Origin: Prochlorococcus marinus str. AS9601
Lineage (GTDB): Bacteria; Cyanobacteriota; Cyanobacteriia; PCC-6307; Cyanobiaceae
Direction of reading: 5' to 3'
Assembly (NCBI RefSeq): GCF_000015645.1
Contig: NC_008816.1
Location: 1,116,001-1,180,000, forward strand
Length of the DNA: 64,000 nt
Of the stretch, positions 15,201 through 22,514 are shown piece by piece; position 1 is the first letter of the stretch; the number at the start of each line of letters is the position of its first letter. A model generated the notes under the pieces. It was not told the DNA's origin. It did not search any database and saw only the letters and a list, made by a program, of their open reading frames with translations. Position numbers and translations under genes: made by a program.

Positions 15201-15587
15201 TTATGTAAAAAAATCTAATGGTAATGGCCCAAAAGTATTAGATTCTTTAAGACCATCGTCATACTGACATGTTATTAAAATTCCTTCTCCAAGACCATTT
15301 TCAGATCTAACAAAAACATTACTAGTTTTTTGATTAGCTTTTAAAAAAACGCTTCCATCAGCATGAAGGGGGCCTAGATTCTCAAATTTAATTGAGGAAT
15401 ATTTCTTAGAAATTGATTTCAATGTTTCAATAGCTTTAATATCACTTGGTGCCATTATTCCTATTGTTATCCAATCTGCATTAAAAATATTTGATTCTAA
15501 TTCCTCTAAAAGTTTTTTTTCTTGACTATTACTTAATTGAGGTGCGCTTCTTAGATTATTTAAATCGACTAATTTATTTATTTCCAC
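15201..15587 (-). CDS. DUF1824 family protein
   Basis: ADWITIGIMAPS, GSVFLKANQKTSNVFVR and GLGEGILITCQ are hallmarks of the cyanobacterial DUF1824 family, and the 128-residue length fits. No catalytic function is established for the family. It is the last gene of a probable three-gene minus-strand operon with a tautomerase-like gene and a small ORF. Confidence 0.85.
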   Translation of the reverse strand: MEINKLVDLNNLRSAPQLSNSQEKKLLEELESNIFNADWITIGIMAPSDIKAIETLKSISKKYSSIKFENLGPLHADGSVFLKANQKTSNVFVRSENGLGEGILITCQYDDGLKESNTFGPLPLDFFT

Positions 15588-15607
15588 TGGCTATATAAAT
15601 AAAAATT

Positions 15608-15940
15608 CTAACCAAATATTCTTCCATTCCAAGCCCACAATGAAGCTGGAACATCCTCAAAAGAGATATAAATCCTATCTATTGGGATCCCTATTTTCTC
15701 ATATATAAAATCTGATATTGGCTTTGCCATTTCTGAAGGATTTAGAGAACCTATTGATTTGATTTCTAAAAAGCAAGAAGGGGTCTCATCAACAAAATAC
15801 ATTTGGCAATTATCATCTATTTTCGCCATAACAAAACTTCTTGATTTGTTAGTTAAATCTGAAATAAGAATTGAAATTTCTTCGAGTAATTTTTGTTTAT
15901 TCTCTATTTTTGCAGAAGTCGAAACATTTATATAAGGCAT
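15608..15940 (-). CDS. MIF/phenylpyruvate tautomerase-superfamily protein
   Basis: The protein starts MPYINVSTS, with the catalytic proline expected at position 2 after Met removal. RSFVMAKI (around residue 39) and WAWNGRIFG at the C-terminus are typical of the macrophage migration inhibitory factor family. At 110 residues it is one subunit of a trimer. It may be a keto-enol tautomerase; substrate unknown. It follows the small upstream ORF by 2 bases and precedes DUF1824 by 20 bases. Confidence 0.85.
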   Translation of the reverse strand: MPYINVSTSAKIENKQKLLEEISILISDLTNKSRSFVMAKIDDNCQMYFVDETPSCFLEIKSIGSLNPSEMAKPISDFIYEKIGIPIDRIYISFEDVPASLWAWNGRIFG

Positions 15941-15942
15941 CT

Positions 15943-16116
15943 CTATGCTGCAAAAGAATCTTTTTGAGGATCACTCTTTAGAGAAATAATTTTATTTTTT
16001 AAACTTCTTTTTGATGAAAGATATGCCATATCATATGAACTTATTCCGTTTTTATAAGGATTGAAAAGAGCACTTTTCGACCTGTTTTTTTTGCTCCTTT
16101 TGAACTCAATCATCAT
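15943..16116 (-). CDS. small hypothetical protein, 57 aa, upstream of the tautomerase gene
   Basis: An ATG at 16116 (or the next at 16113) opens a 57-codon frame ending just 2 bases before the tautomerase start, which suggests coupled translation. It is basic at the start (EFKRSKKNRSKS) and serine- and lysine-rich later (SSKRSLKNKIISLKSD), and has no membrane segment. No strong ribosome site is visible. Function unknown; position and length support it as a real gene. Confidence 0.55.
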   Translation of the reverse strand: MMIEFKRSKKNRSKSALFNPYKNGISSYDMAYLSSKRSLKNKIISLKSDPQKDSFAA

Positions 16117-16265
16117 TATTCAAGTATTATTAATAATTTAACTTTTTTTTAATAGATGTCTAGTTTTATTGAGAATTTTTAATTTTTTAAATTAAAGCAA
16201 ATTTCTAATACACAATTAGAATTTCTTTTTACTAGATTCGGAATGTAGATTATTAATTAGTTGCT

Positions 16266-16904
16266 TTGGAAGTTTTAAATAATTATCAAAGAAAAAAACT
16301 TGATGAAAGCAATGATGAAGAATTTTATTCTGATCCAAAATTTGTTTATCATCTAGATGCAAACTTCAGACAAAATCTATCAGATTTATATGAAAGAGAA
16401 ATTGATAATAATTCAACTGTCCTTGATTTAATGTCAAGTTGGGATAGTTATTTACCTAAAGGGAAAAAATATAAAAAAGTTATTGGACATGGTTTAAACA
16501 AACAAGAACTTGAAAGAAATAAAATTTTTGATTCTTATTGGATACAAAATTTTAATTTAAGTCAACAAATTCCGCTAGATAATGAAAGCGTTAATTATTG
16601 CTTGATGGTGGCCGCATGGCAATATTTACAATATCCAGAGAATTTAACTAAAGAAATCGCGAGAATATTGAGCAGAGAGGGCAAGATTATTATTGCTTTT
16701 TCAAACAGAGCATTTTGGCATAAAGCTCCTAATATATGGACTTCATCTAGTGAAGAAGAGAGGGTTAAATATGTAAGAAAAGTATTAATCTCAAACGGAT
16801 TTAATGAGCCAAAAATTCTCAAAAAGTTTACTGAACCAGGACTTAATATCTTCAATTTTTTAAATAAAGACCCATTTTATTGTTTAATCGCTACGAAAGA
16901 GTAA
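16266..16904 (+). CDS. class I SAM-dependent methyltransferase
   Basis: After the start, LDESNDEEFYSDPKFVYHLD is the characteristic opening of a cyanobacterial methyltransferase family, and STVLDLMSSWDSYLP supplies the SAM-binding motif I region. VNYCLMVAAWQYLQYPE and IARILSREGKIIIAFSNR are the later strands. The only in-frame starts at the right place are a TTG at 16266 or internal codons, and the TTG fits the family N-terminus. The substrate is unknown. It stands alone between the minus-strand tautomerase group and a small + gene. Confidence 0.75.
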   Translation: MEVLNNYQRKKLDESNDEEFYSDPKFVYHLDANFRQNLSDLYEREIDNNSTVLDLMSSWDSYLPKGKKYKKVIGHGLNKQELERNKIFDSYWIQNFNLSQQIPLDNESVNYCLMVAAWQYLQYPENLTKEIARILSREGKIIIAFSNRAFWHKAPNIWTSSSEEERVKYVRKVLISNGFNEPKILKKFTEPGLNIFNFLNKDPFYCLIATKE

Positions 16905-17015
16905 ATTTTTAATTGGATTGCACCAAGCAAAAATTTAATGAAAAAGTTATCAAATTTTTTTTCATAGCCATACTTTTAAATTTTGACTAATATTGGATAG
17001 TTTAAAATTTATCAA

Positions 17016-17261
17016 ATGGGTTCTAAAAGAGAAAAATATCCTGAAAGATGCCCTTGGGATCTAGGACCTAATCAACATTTAGCCAAAGAAGAGAACTGGA
17101 CTTTAAGGTTAGGAGAGGCAAATGTATGCTTTAGCAAAAATAAATTAGATAATAATTATTTTCATGTTATCAGTAATGAAAATGAGGAACAAATTCTAGC
17201 TTTTAGAGCAAGACTCTTATATCAAAAACTACTTGATAAAGGGTTTAGACTGGTTGAATAA
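17016..17261 (+). CDS. conserved hypothetical protein, 81 aa
   Basis: A basic start (MGSKREKYPERCPWDLGPN) is followed by a tryptophan-containing region and a helical, charged tail (FRARLLYQKLLDKGF). There is no membrane segment or signal peptide. The reading frame is clean and ends 6 bases from the convergent DUF3386 gene. No function recognised. Confidence 0.7.
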   Translation: MGSKREKYPERCPWDLGPNQHLAKEENWTLRLGEANVCFSKNKLDNNYFHVISNENEEQILAFRARLLYQKLLDKGFRLVE

Positions 17262-17267
17262 AAAAAC

Positions 17268-17945
17268 CTATCTTAATAAGCATAGATCCTCGAAAACAAA
17301 CTTTTGTGTTTCTTCCTCTTGATTTTGGTTTGTGTATTTTATTATCCTCGAACTTAATATCCAATTGTCCTCTCTATCTATATTTATGAATTCATCTTCG
17401 TATTCAAATTTTTGAGAATTTGCCTCAAGTGTTTCTGGATCAATTTGTTGACTACTATATTTTTTACTAAGATAACCTATTCCTGTATCTAAGAATTCTT
17501 CAACATAGATCTCAATAATAGTTCCATGAATTTTTCTATAGACCATATTAATACAGTTATTTTTAACCCTATATTTATCACCTTGATTCTTACCTGAAAC
17601 AATCATTTCAATCCCACTTTCAGAATTTTTAAGCAAATTAAAATTATTTTCTGAATGCACTGATTCAAATTCTCTCTTTACCCTATGTATACACACTTCA
17701 AATAATTGAGAGGCAATACTTTTAACAACTTTCTCATCTTCTATTTTTTGAATATTTGGTTTAAAGTCTTTACCTAATATGAAGTCACCTTTATAAATAT
17801 TATTATTACTCAAAAAAATACATTTACCTTGATAACCATGAAAATCATTCTGCCAGGTATAACGATTTTCATAAGCCTTTTTGAAAATCTTATTACAATT
17901 AATTTCTTTTGGATTATCCATTAATTTTTTAAATATTTTGAACAA
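17268..17945 (-). CDS. DUF3386 family protein
   Basis: The AYENRYTWQNDFHGYQG motif near residue 24 is the signature of the DUF3386 family found across cyanobacteria, and the 225-residue length matches. The family is of unknown function. The protein is predicted soluble. It begins just after the terminator that ends the upstream pcb gene, so it has its own promoter or receives read-through. Confidence 0.82.
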   Translation of the reverse strand: MFKIFKKLMDNPKEINCNKIFKKAYENRYTWQNDFHGYQGKCIFLSNNNIYKGDFILGKDFKPNIQKIEDEKVVKSIASQLFEVCIHRVKREFESVHSENNFNLLKNSESGIEMIVSGKNQGDKYRVKNNCINMVYRKIHGTIIEIYVEEFLDTGIGYLSKKYSSQQIDPETLEANSQKFEYEDEFINIDREDNWILSSRIIKYTNQNQEEETQKFVFEDLCLLR

Positions 17946-17958
17946 TTCTACAAAAAAA

Positions 17959-17988
17959 AACCTCCCTGTTAGAGGAGAGGTTTTTTAT
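17959..17988 (-). terminator. intrinsic terminator after pcb
   Basis: AACCTC pairs with GAGGTT around a 12-base loop, with a T-rich tail on the minus-strand side. It separates the pcb transcript from the DUF3386 gene. Confidence 0.7.
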
Positions 17989-17997
17989 TAGATTAAA

Positions 17998-19056
17998 CTA
18001 GTTTTGAGTAATTTTTGTATTTTCAATATTATCAAAAGCTTGACCAATTTTCTTAAAGTCAAATCCCATTGCTCTTAGTGCGTGCCAAAGATGACCTTGT
18101 AAGAAAAAGAAACCCAAATAAAAATGAGTATTAGCAAGCCAAGCTCTTGAGCTGTACGCTCCTGAACCTAAATCTACTGTATCAGTAAAATAAGGGGCGA
18201 ATTCAAATTGAAGCTTCAAGGGTTCTCCATATAGATCAACTGGATATATAGTTGTATTAGAAGCACACCAAAAAGCAGCAACAAAAGCCATATAAGAAAC
18301 ACCAACAACTGAGTATGACAAGATTGCCTCAGCGCCAAGTAATCCTTTTCCTTTAAATTCTGTATATTCTCCAAATTGTTTAGTACAAATATGGAAAACT
18401 CCTCCAATTATTTCGAGGAAAGCTAGGAAAGCATGTCCTCCCATAACATCTTCCAAACTATCTATTTTTAAAAAATCAAATTGATGATTCCAGATAGCGG
18501 CAATATCTAAGTTGTAAATAACTTGTCTCGTGGATCCTATTGCTGGGTCGTAAATTCCATGAATTCGAGCCCATTCAACGAACATAATTGCTCCAAGTCC
18601 AAGAAAGATTAGATGATGACCAAGAATAAAAGTTAATTTATCTGGATCATCCCATTCAAAATCAAATTTTTGTGGCTTACTATTTTCTGGATAGTCTCCA
18701 AGATCACCTGCAAATTTATTGGAGTGTAATAATCCACCAGCACCCAATACTGCTGAGAAAATTAGATGTAATGTGCAAATTACAACTATTCCATATGGTT
18801 CAGTAATAACACCATTTTCAATGCCACCAATTCCAATACCCGCTAGGTGAGGCAAAACAATTGCTTTCTGTGCGCCCATTGGAATACTGGCGTCGTAACG
18901 AGCCAATTCAAATAATCCAAAAGCTCCTGCCCAAAACATCATTAGGCCTGCATGGGCAGCATGAGCAGCTATGAATTTACCTGAACGGCCAACAACACCA
19001 GAATTCCCTGCGTACCAGTCATAGGTGACATCAGATTTTCCGTAAGTTTGTAACAC
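17998..19056 (-). CDS. pcb: Pcb-type divinyl chlorophyll a/b-binding antenna protein
   Basis: The start VTYDWYAGNSGVVGRSGKFIAAHAAHAG, the repeated HLIF and HHLIF helices, and the C-terminal WHALRAMGFDFKKIG are those of the six-helix CP43/IsiA/Pcb family. At 352 residues it lacks the large CP43 lumenal loop, as expected of Pcb. It binds chlorophylls around a photosystem as an antenna. A GTG start is used. Its partner upstream is flavodoxin isiB, the arrangement known for iron-stress IsiA in other cyanobacteria, so it is probably an iron-stress antenna. A weak Fur-like site (GCATATTGCTTATCA) is at 19082. Confidence 0.9.
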   Translation of the reverse strand: MLQTYGKSDVTYDWYAGNSGVVGRSGKFIAAHAAHAGLMMFWAGAFGLFELARYDASIPMGAQKAIVLPHLAGIGIGGIENGVITEPYGIVVICTLHLIFSAVLGAGGLLHSNKFAGDLGDYPENSKPQKFDFEWDDPDKLTFILGHHLIFLGLGAIMFVEWARIHGIYDPAIGSTRQVIYNLDIAAIWNHQFDFLKIDSLEDVMGGHAFLAFLEIIGGVFHICTKQFGEYTEFKGKGLLGAEAILSYSVVGVSYMAFVAAFWCASNTTIYPVDLYGEPLKLQFEFAPYFTDTVDLGSGAYSSRAWLANTHFYLGFFFLQGHLWHALRAMGFDFKKIGQAFDNIENTKITQN

Positions 19057-19081
19057 TTGATTTAAGTAAACAGCACATTGA

Positions 19082-19096
19082 GCATATTGCTTATCA
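19082..19096 (-). promoter_or_regulatory. weak Fur-like site before pcb
   Basis: On the minus strand TGATAAGCAATATGC matches about 10 of 14 informative positions of the Fur 7-1-7 consensus, 25 bases before the GTG start of pcb. It is plausible given the isiB linkage but weak by sequence alone. Confidence 0.25.
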
Positions 19097-19199
19097 GAAT
19101 TGTTTTTACATGTTCTTTACAGATTTAATTACTTATGTAAAAAAAACATATTGTGAAAGAACAAATGTTACAAATTTAGAAAATAATATCTGAGAAAGC

Positions 19200-19724
19200 T
19201 TACGCCAATGAGGGGATTTCACCCTTAAGCTGAGAAGCCCATGTTTCAAGACGAGAATCGGTCAAATCTGATTCACTATCCTCATCAAGAGGTAATCCAC
19301 AAAAGCTTTCTCCAATTACACTTTTAGACTCATCAAATGTATAAGAAGATTTATCTACGTAACCGACCATTTCGGCGCCTGCTTTTGTGAAGTAGCTATG
19401 AAGTTCTTCCATAGCATCACAATAGTTTTCTGTATATGTAGAAGAATCTCCTAAACCAAAAATCGCAACCTTTTTTCCTGATAAACTTAGCTCACCAATA
19501 TCCTCTAAGATTGAATCCCATGCAGTTCCCGATCTTTCTTCATCGGCGCCTGTATTCCATGTAGGTATCCCACAGATAATTCCATCAAGACCTTCAAATT
19601 CTGAAAGATCATCTACATCAGATACATCTTTAGGTGCTTCTGCTGAAGAAATAAAGTTGTGAAGACGATCTGCTACGTCTTCAGTTTTTCCAGTTGTAGT
19701 TGCGTAATAAATTCCTACAGTCAT
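19200..19724 (-). CDS. isiB: flavodoxin
   Basis: The FMN phosphate-binding loop is seen as TTTGKTED at residues 9-16, with later isoalloxazine regions IPTWNTGA and FGLGDSSTYTENYCDAM. The 174-residue length is that of a long-chain cyanobacterial flavodoxin. It replaces ferredoxin in electron transfer from photosystem I when iron is short. It lies 143 bases upstream of the pcb gene on the same strand, and a good Fur-like box lies about 110 bases before its start. Confidence 0.96.
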   Translation of the reverse strand: MTVGIYYATTTGKTEDVADRLHNFISSAEAPKDVSDVDDLSEFEGLDGIICGIPTWNTGADEERSGTAWDSILEDIGELSLSGKKVAIFGLGDSSTYTENYCDAMEELHSYFTKAGAEMVGYVDKSSYTFDESKSVIGESFCGLPLDEDSESDLTDSRLETWASQLKGEIPSLA

Positions 19725-19832
19725 AATTCAAAATGTTTACATTAAAATAATAAAATCTAAAAACGTTAAATTAATTTCTTTAAAAACTTTTTCATGTAAA
19801 ATTTTATACTAATTAAGGTAAGAAAATTTTTT

Positions 19833-19847
19833 TGAGAATAATTTACA
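19833..19847. promoter_or_regulatory. candidate Fur box between isiB and peroxiredoxin-like gene
   Basis: TGAGAATAATTTACA matches 12 of 14 informative positions of TGATAATnATTATCA. It lies in the divergent gap between the flavodoxin gene and the gene starting at 19864, 16 bases before the latter and 109 before the former. Flavodoxin is a known Fur target in cyanobacteria; Fur control here is inferred. Confidence 0.5.
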
Positions 19848-19863
19848 AAACATTTCAACCATC

Positions 19864-20592
19864 GTGACTGATAAATTTCAAAATGATATTAAAAATCTTG
19901 TTGAAGAATTTAACTTTAATGGGCAGAAAAAGTTCAAATTAATCGTATTATTTGGTTTATTGGGAGATTTTGATAGCTTTGAATATGCAATAAACTTAAA
20001 AAATTTTATTAAGAATCAAGATAACAATTTAGACGTTTTTGCCATTGCTATTGGCAACCAAAATGGGAAACAAAAATTCTGTCAATTTACTGGCTTTCCC
20101 AAAGAGAATTTAATAGTTGTTTCTGATAATCAAATCCACAATAAATTAAAAGTCTCAAGAGGATTAGATATTGGTTTCGGAGGTTGGATAAATATGCTTT
20201 TGATGCTATCAGGGATAAATTCTTTTAAAACAATTAGAGAGGTTATTAGAGGTTATGTCGGCGACCGCAAAGCAAAGCAAATCTATTCAGAATATGACAA
20301 AATCGATGTATTAAAATTTATAAAATTTTCAGGTAATTCTTTTAAAAAGGTTTTCGGAAAAGGTTATTTAAGACCATTTGAATTAGCAACATTTAGATTA
20401 AATAATATGAATGAAATAATCCAAAATTGGAGTGATTATATTCTTAATGAAGAATATCTTCCACAAAGGGGAGCTTCCTTTTTATTAAATGATCAAAATC
20501 AAGTTGTTTATAAATTTTTTTCAAGTTATGTTCTTGGATATTCATCAAACATGAGAGATCCTTTAGGATTTTTATCTGATTTAATTAAATAA
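19864..20592 (+). CDS. peroxiredoxin-like AhpC/TSA-family protein
   Basis: The thioredoxin-like fold is suggested by FKLIVLFGLLGDFD and the YLPQRGASFLLNDQNQVVYKFFSSYVLGYSSN region near the C-terminus. This resembles the PRX_like2 family, in which the last part gives the hydrophobic strand and the cis-proline region. The only cysteine (KFCQF, about residue 76) would be the candidate peroxidatic or other redox residue. A GTG start is used. It is divergent from isiB with a Fur-like box between, which fits an oxidative-stress role in low-iron cells; the assignment is tentative. Confidence 0.6.
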   Translation: MTDKFQNDIKNLVEEFNFNGQKKFKLIVLFGLLGDFDSFEYAINLKNFIKNQDNNLDVFAIAIGNQNGKQKFCQFTGFPKENLIVVSDNQIHNKLKVSRGLDIGFGGWINMLLMLSGINSFKTIREVIRGYVGDRKAKQIYSEYDKIDVLKFIKFSGNSFKKVFGKGYLRPFELATFRLNNMNEIIQNWSDYILNEEYLPQRGASFLLNDQNQVVYKFFSSYVLGYSSNMRDPLGFLSDLIK

Positions 20593-20606
20593 TTTCTAAA
20601 AATTTT

Positions 20607-20864
20607 ATGAATGTAGATATATTCGGATACCTTGCAGCGATTTTAACAACCGCGGCATTCCTACCTCAATTGATAAAAACTTTAAAAACAAAAAAGGCAG
20701 ATGATGTTTCTTTGACAACATTAGTAATGTTTATTATCGGTGTTTTGTCTTGGATTATTTACGGTTATAAAATTTCTTCTACACCAATATTGATAGCGAA
20801 TTTAATTACCCTAATCTTAAATCTTTTGATATTAATATCTAAAATATATTTTTCAAAAAACTAA
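20607..20864 (+). CDS. SemiSWEET-type sugar transporter, 85 aa
   Basis: Three hydrophobic helices and the FLPQLIKTLKTK motif (PQ-loop) identify a SemiSWEET half-transporter. It would form a dimeric facilitator for sugars in the inner membrane. It starts 14 bases after the peroxiredoxin-like gene and is probably cotranscribed. Direction and substrate are not visible. Confidence 0.85.
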   Translation: MNVDIFGYLAAILTTAAFLPQLIKTLKTKKADDVSLTTLVMFIIGVLSWIIYGYKISSTPILIANLITLILNLLILISKIYFSKN

Positions 20865-20949
20865 AATGAATAAAATATTTTTTTATAAAGTAATAAATTT
20901 TTAATTTATTACTAAACATTGATTAATATAGAACAAAAATTTTCTGATC

Positions 20950-21174
20950 TTGAAAACTGCAAAATGCTGGGTTTGGTTTAAAGGTAGCCTTAATAATGGT
21001 GGATATTGGAAAGAAGGATTTACATGTACTTTTGATGAGAAACCAGGAGTTTTAATAGAAAGTCCTGCTTACGTAACTTGTCGGGTTCCTACTTGGAGAG
21101 TTTTGACTAAAGAACCAGAAAATTTATATAAATCACCTTTAATTCCTGACAAAGCAATCTGGAAAATAATTTAA
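20950..21174 (+). CDS. conserved hypothetical protein, 74 aa
   Basis: A TTG at 20950 is the best start in this frame. The protein has many aromatic residues (CWVWFKGSLNNGGYWKEGF), VTCRVPTWRV in the middle, and no membrane segment. It resembles small picocyanobacterial conserved proteins, but no function is known. It precedes the AEC-type gene by about 70 bases that contain an inverted repeat. Confidence 0.6.
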   Translation: MKTAKCWVWFKGSLNNGGYWKEGFTCTFDEKPGVLIESPAYVTCRVPTWRVLTKEPENLYKSPLIPDKAIWKII

Positions 21175-21244
21175 ATTCTCAATGAATTAGAAAAAACTTT
21201 TTGCCTGCACTACGGCAAGTTAATATTGCTTTAATAAATATTTA

Positions 21245-22165
21245 ATTAATACCATCTACTCTCTTTTCATAAATATTATTCCTTTCTTAATCCTTGGTTT
21301 TCTTCTCGGGAAAAAGAATCCAAAGATTTCAAAGTATATTGCAAGACCTCTAATAAGATTTGGCATTCCATTAAGTGTAATGGGTCTATTATTAAAGGAA
21401 GGCATAGATATAAACCTAATTAAAAGTGCATTTTTAGCATTCTTTGTAATTGGATTTTTAATAACTTTAATAAATATAATCCCAATATTTAAGAAAAGGC
21501 TTCCAAATTACACATTGCAGCTAGCAGGTCTAATAGGTAATACATCATTTCTTGGAATACCAATTGCGCTTGCTCTTCTACCTTCAACAACTATAAATTT
21601 TACTATTGGATTTGATTTAGGAACAACACTTTTCGCTTGGATATTTGGACCTTTTTTTCTTCAAGAAAAATCCAACAGCAATAATATCCCAAACATCAAT
21701 GGACTATTAAATGCTTTGATAAATAGCCCTGCATCAAGAGGGATTATTGGTGTACTTCTTGCATATCTTTTCCAAATAGATGAAATTATAGGCAATTATC
21801 TTTGGATTCCTGCAAGGTTAGTTATTGCATTGGCAATAATAATTGTGGGAACAAGACTTGGAATAATAACAAATCAAAAGGGAAGGATTTTAGATCTAAA
21901 TAAAGAAATTAAATTTTCAATTTTATTAAAATTATTTATTCTTCCTTTATTAATTTTTTTAATATGTAAATCTTTAAACTTTAATTTCTATGAATCATCA
22001 GCAATAATTCTACAGGCAGCCACCCCAACAGCAATATCCACAATATTAATGGCAGAGGCTTACGGTGTAAAACAACAAATCGCTTCAAAAATTCTTTTTA
22101 CTACAACTCTAATTTCAATAATTACAATTCCTTTATTAAAAATATGTATGAACTTATATATTTAA
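21245..22165 (+). CDS. AEC (auxin efflux carrier) family permease, non-canonical start
   Basis: Downstream of 21380 the sequence is a classic AEC/Mem_trans permease: about ten helices, GNTSFLGIPIALALLP, and QAATPTAISTILMAEAYGV near the end. The frame stays open, with clearly coding helix sequence (LFINIIPFLILGFLLGKKNPK), back to a TAA at 21221. No ATG, GTG or TTG precedes 21380, so either translation starts at a rare codon such as ATT (about 21245) or the gene is slightly damaged. It probably exports small organic compounds. The start is uncertain. Confidence 0.65.
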   Translation: MNTIYSLFINIIPFLILGFLLGKKNPKISKYIARPLIRFGIPLSVMGLLLKEGIDINLIKSAFLAFFVIGFLITLINIIPIFKKRLPNYTLQLAGLIGNTSFLGIPIALALLPSTTINFTIGFDLGTTLFAWIFGPFFLQEKSNSNNIPNINGLLNALINSPASRGIIGVLLAYLFQIDEIIGNYLWIPARLVIALAIIIVGTRLGIITNQKGRILDLNKEIKFSILLKLFILPLLIFLICKSLNFNFYESSAIILQAATPTAISTILMAEAYGVKQQIASKILFTTTLISIITIPLLKICMNLYI

Positions 22166-22172
22166 GCAACTT

Positions 22173-22193
22173 AATGGGAGAAAACCCGTTTTT
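22173..22193 (+). terminator. probable intrinsic terminator after the AEC gene
   Basis: AATGGG and CCCGTT form a 6-bp stem (one G-U) with a hexaloop, followed directly by TTT. It fits the end of the AEC permease transcript, 8 bases after its stop. Confidence 0.5.
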
Positions 22194-22262
22194 GGCAGCA
22201 TGATTAATGAAAATTGTAAAGTTTATATCCTGATAACTACATAATGTCTTAAGATTTAGGTT

Positions 22263-22514
22263 ATGAAGTCAGCAAACCCTGAAAATGAATATATCCCTTT
22301 AGATCTAAGGATTTCTGTAAGGAGGGATACTCTTAGGCTTATCTCAGAGATGGCTCAAGATATGGGAATAAGCATTAATGAAGTTTTTAGTTTTTTAGCC
22401 GAAGATTCTGTCATTGATCTTGAATTAATGGAAGATTTAAATAAAGTTGACATCCCAAGTAAGTGCAGCGTTGATGATCTAAAAAAAGCTCTTCTAAAAA
22501 AAAGACTTTGTTAA
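22263..22514 (+). CDS. small ribbon-helix-helix-like protein, 83 aa
   Basis: DLRISVRRDTLRLISEMAQDMGISINEVFSFL looks like a beta strand followed by two helices with a CopG/Arc-type pattern, which is a DNA-binding fold. The rest is a charged helical tail. Its final codons overlap the convergent glycosyltransferase gene by 4 bases. The DNA-binding role is an inference from the pattern only. Confidence 0.5.
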   Translation: MKSANPENEYIPLDLRISVRRDTLRLISEMAQDMGISINEVFSFLAEDSVIDLELMEDLNKVDIPSKCSVDDLKKALLKKRLC

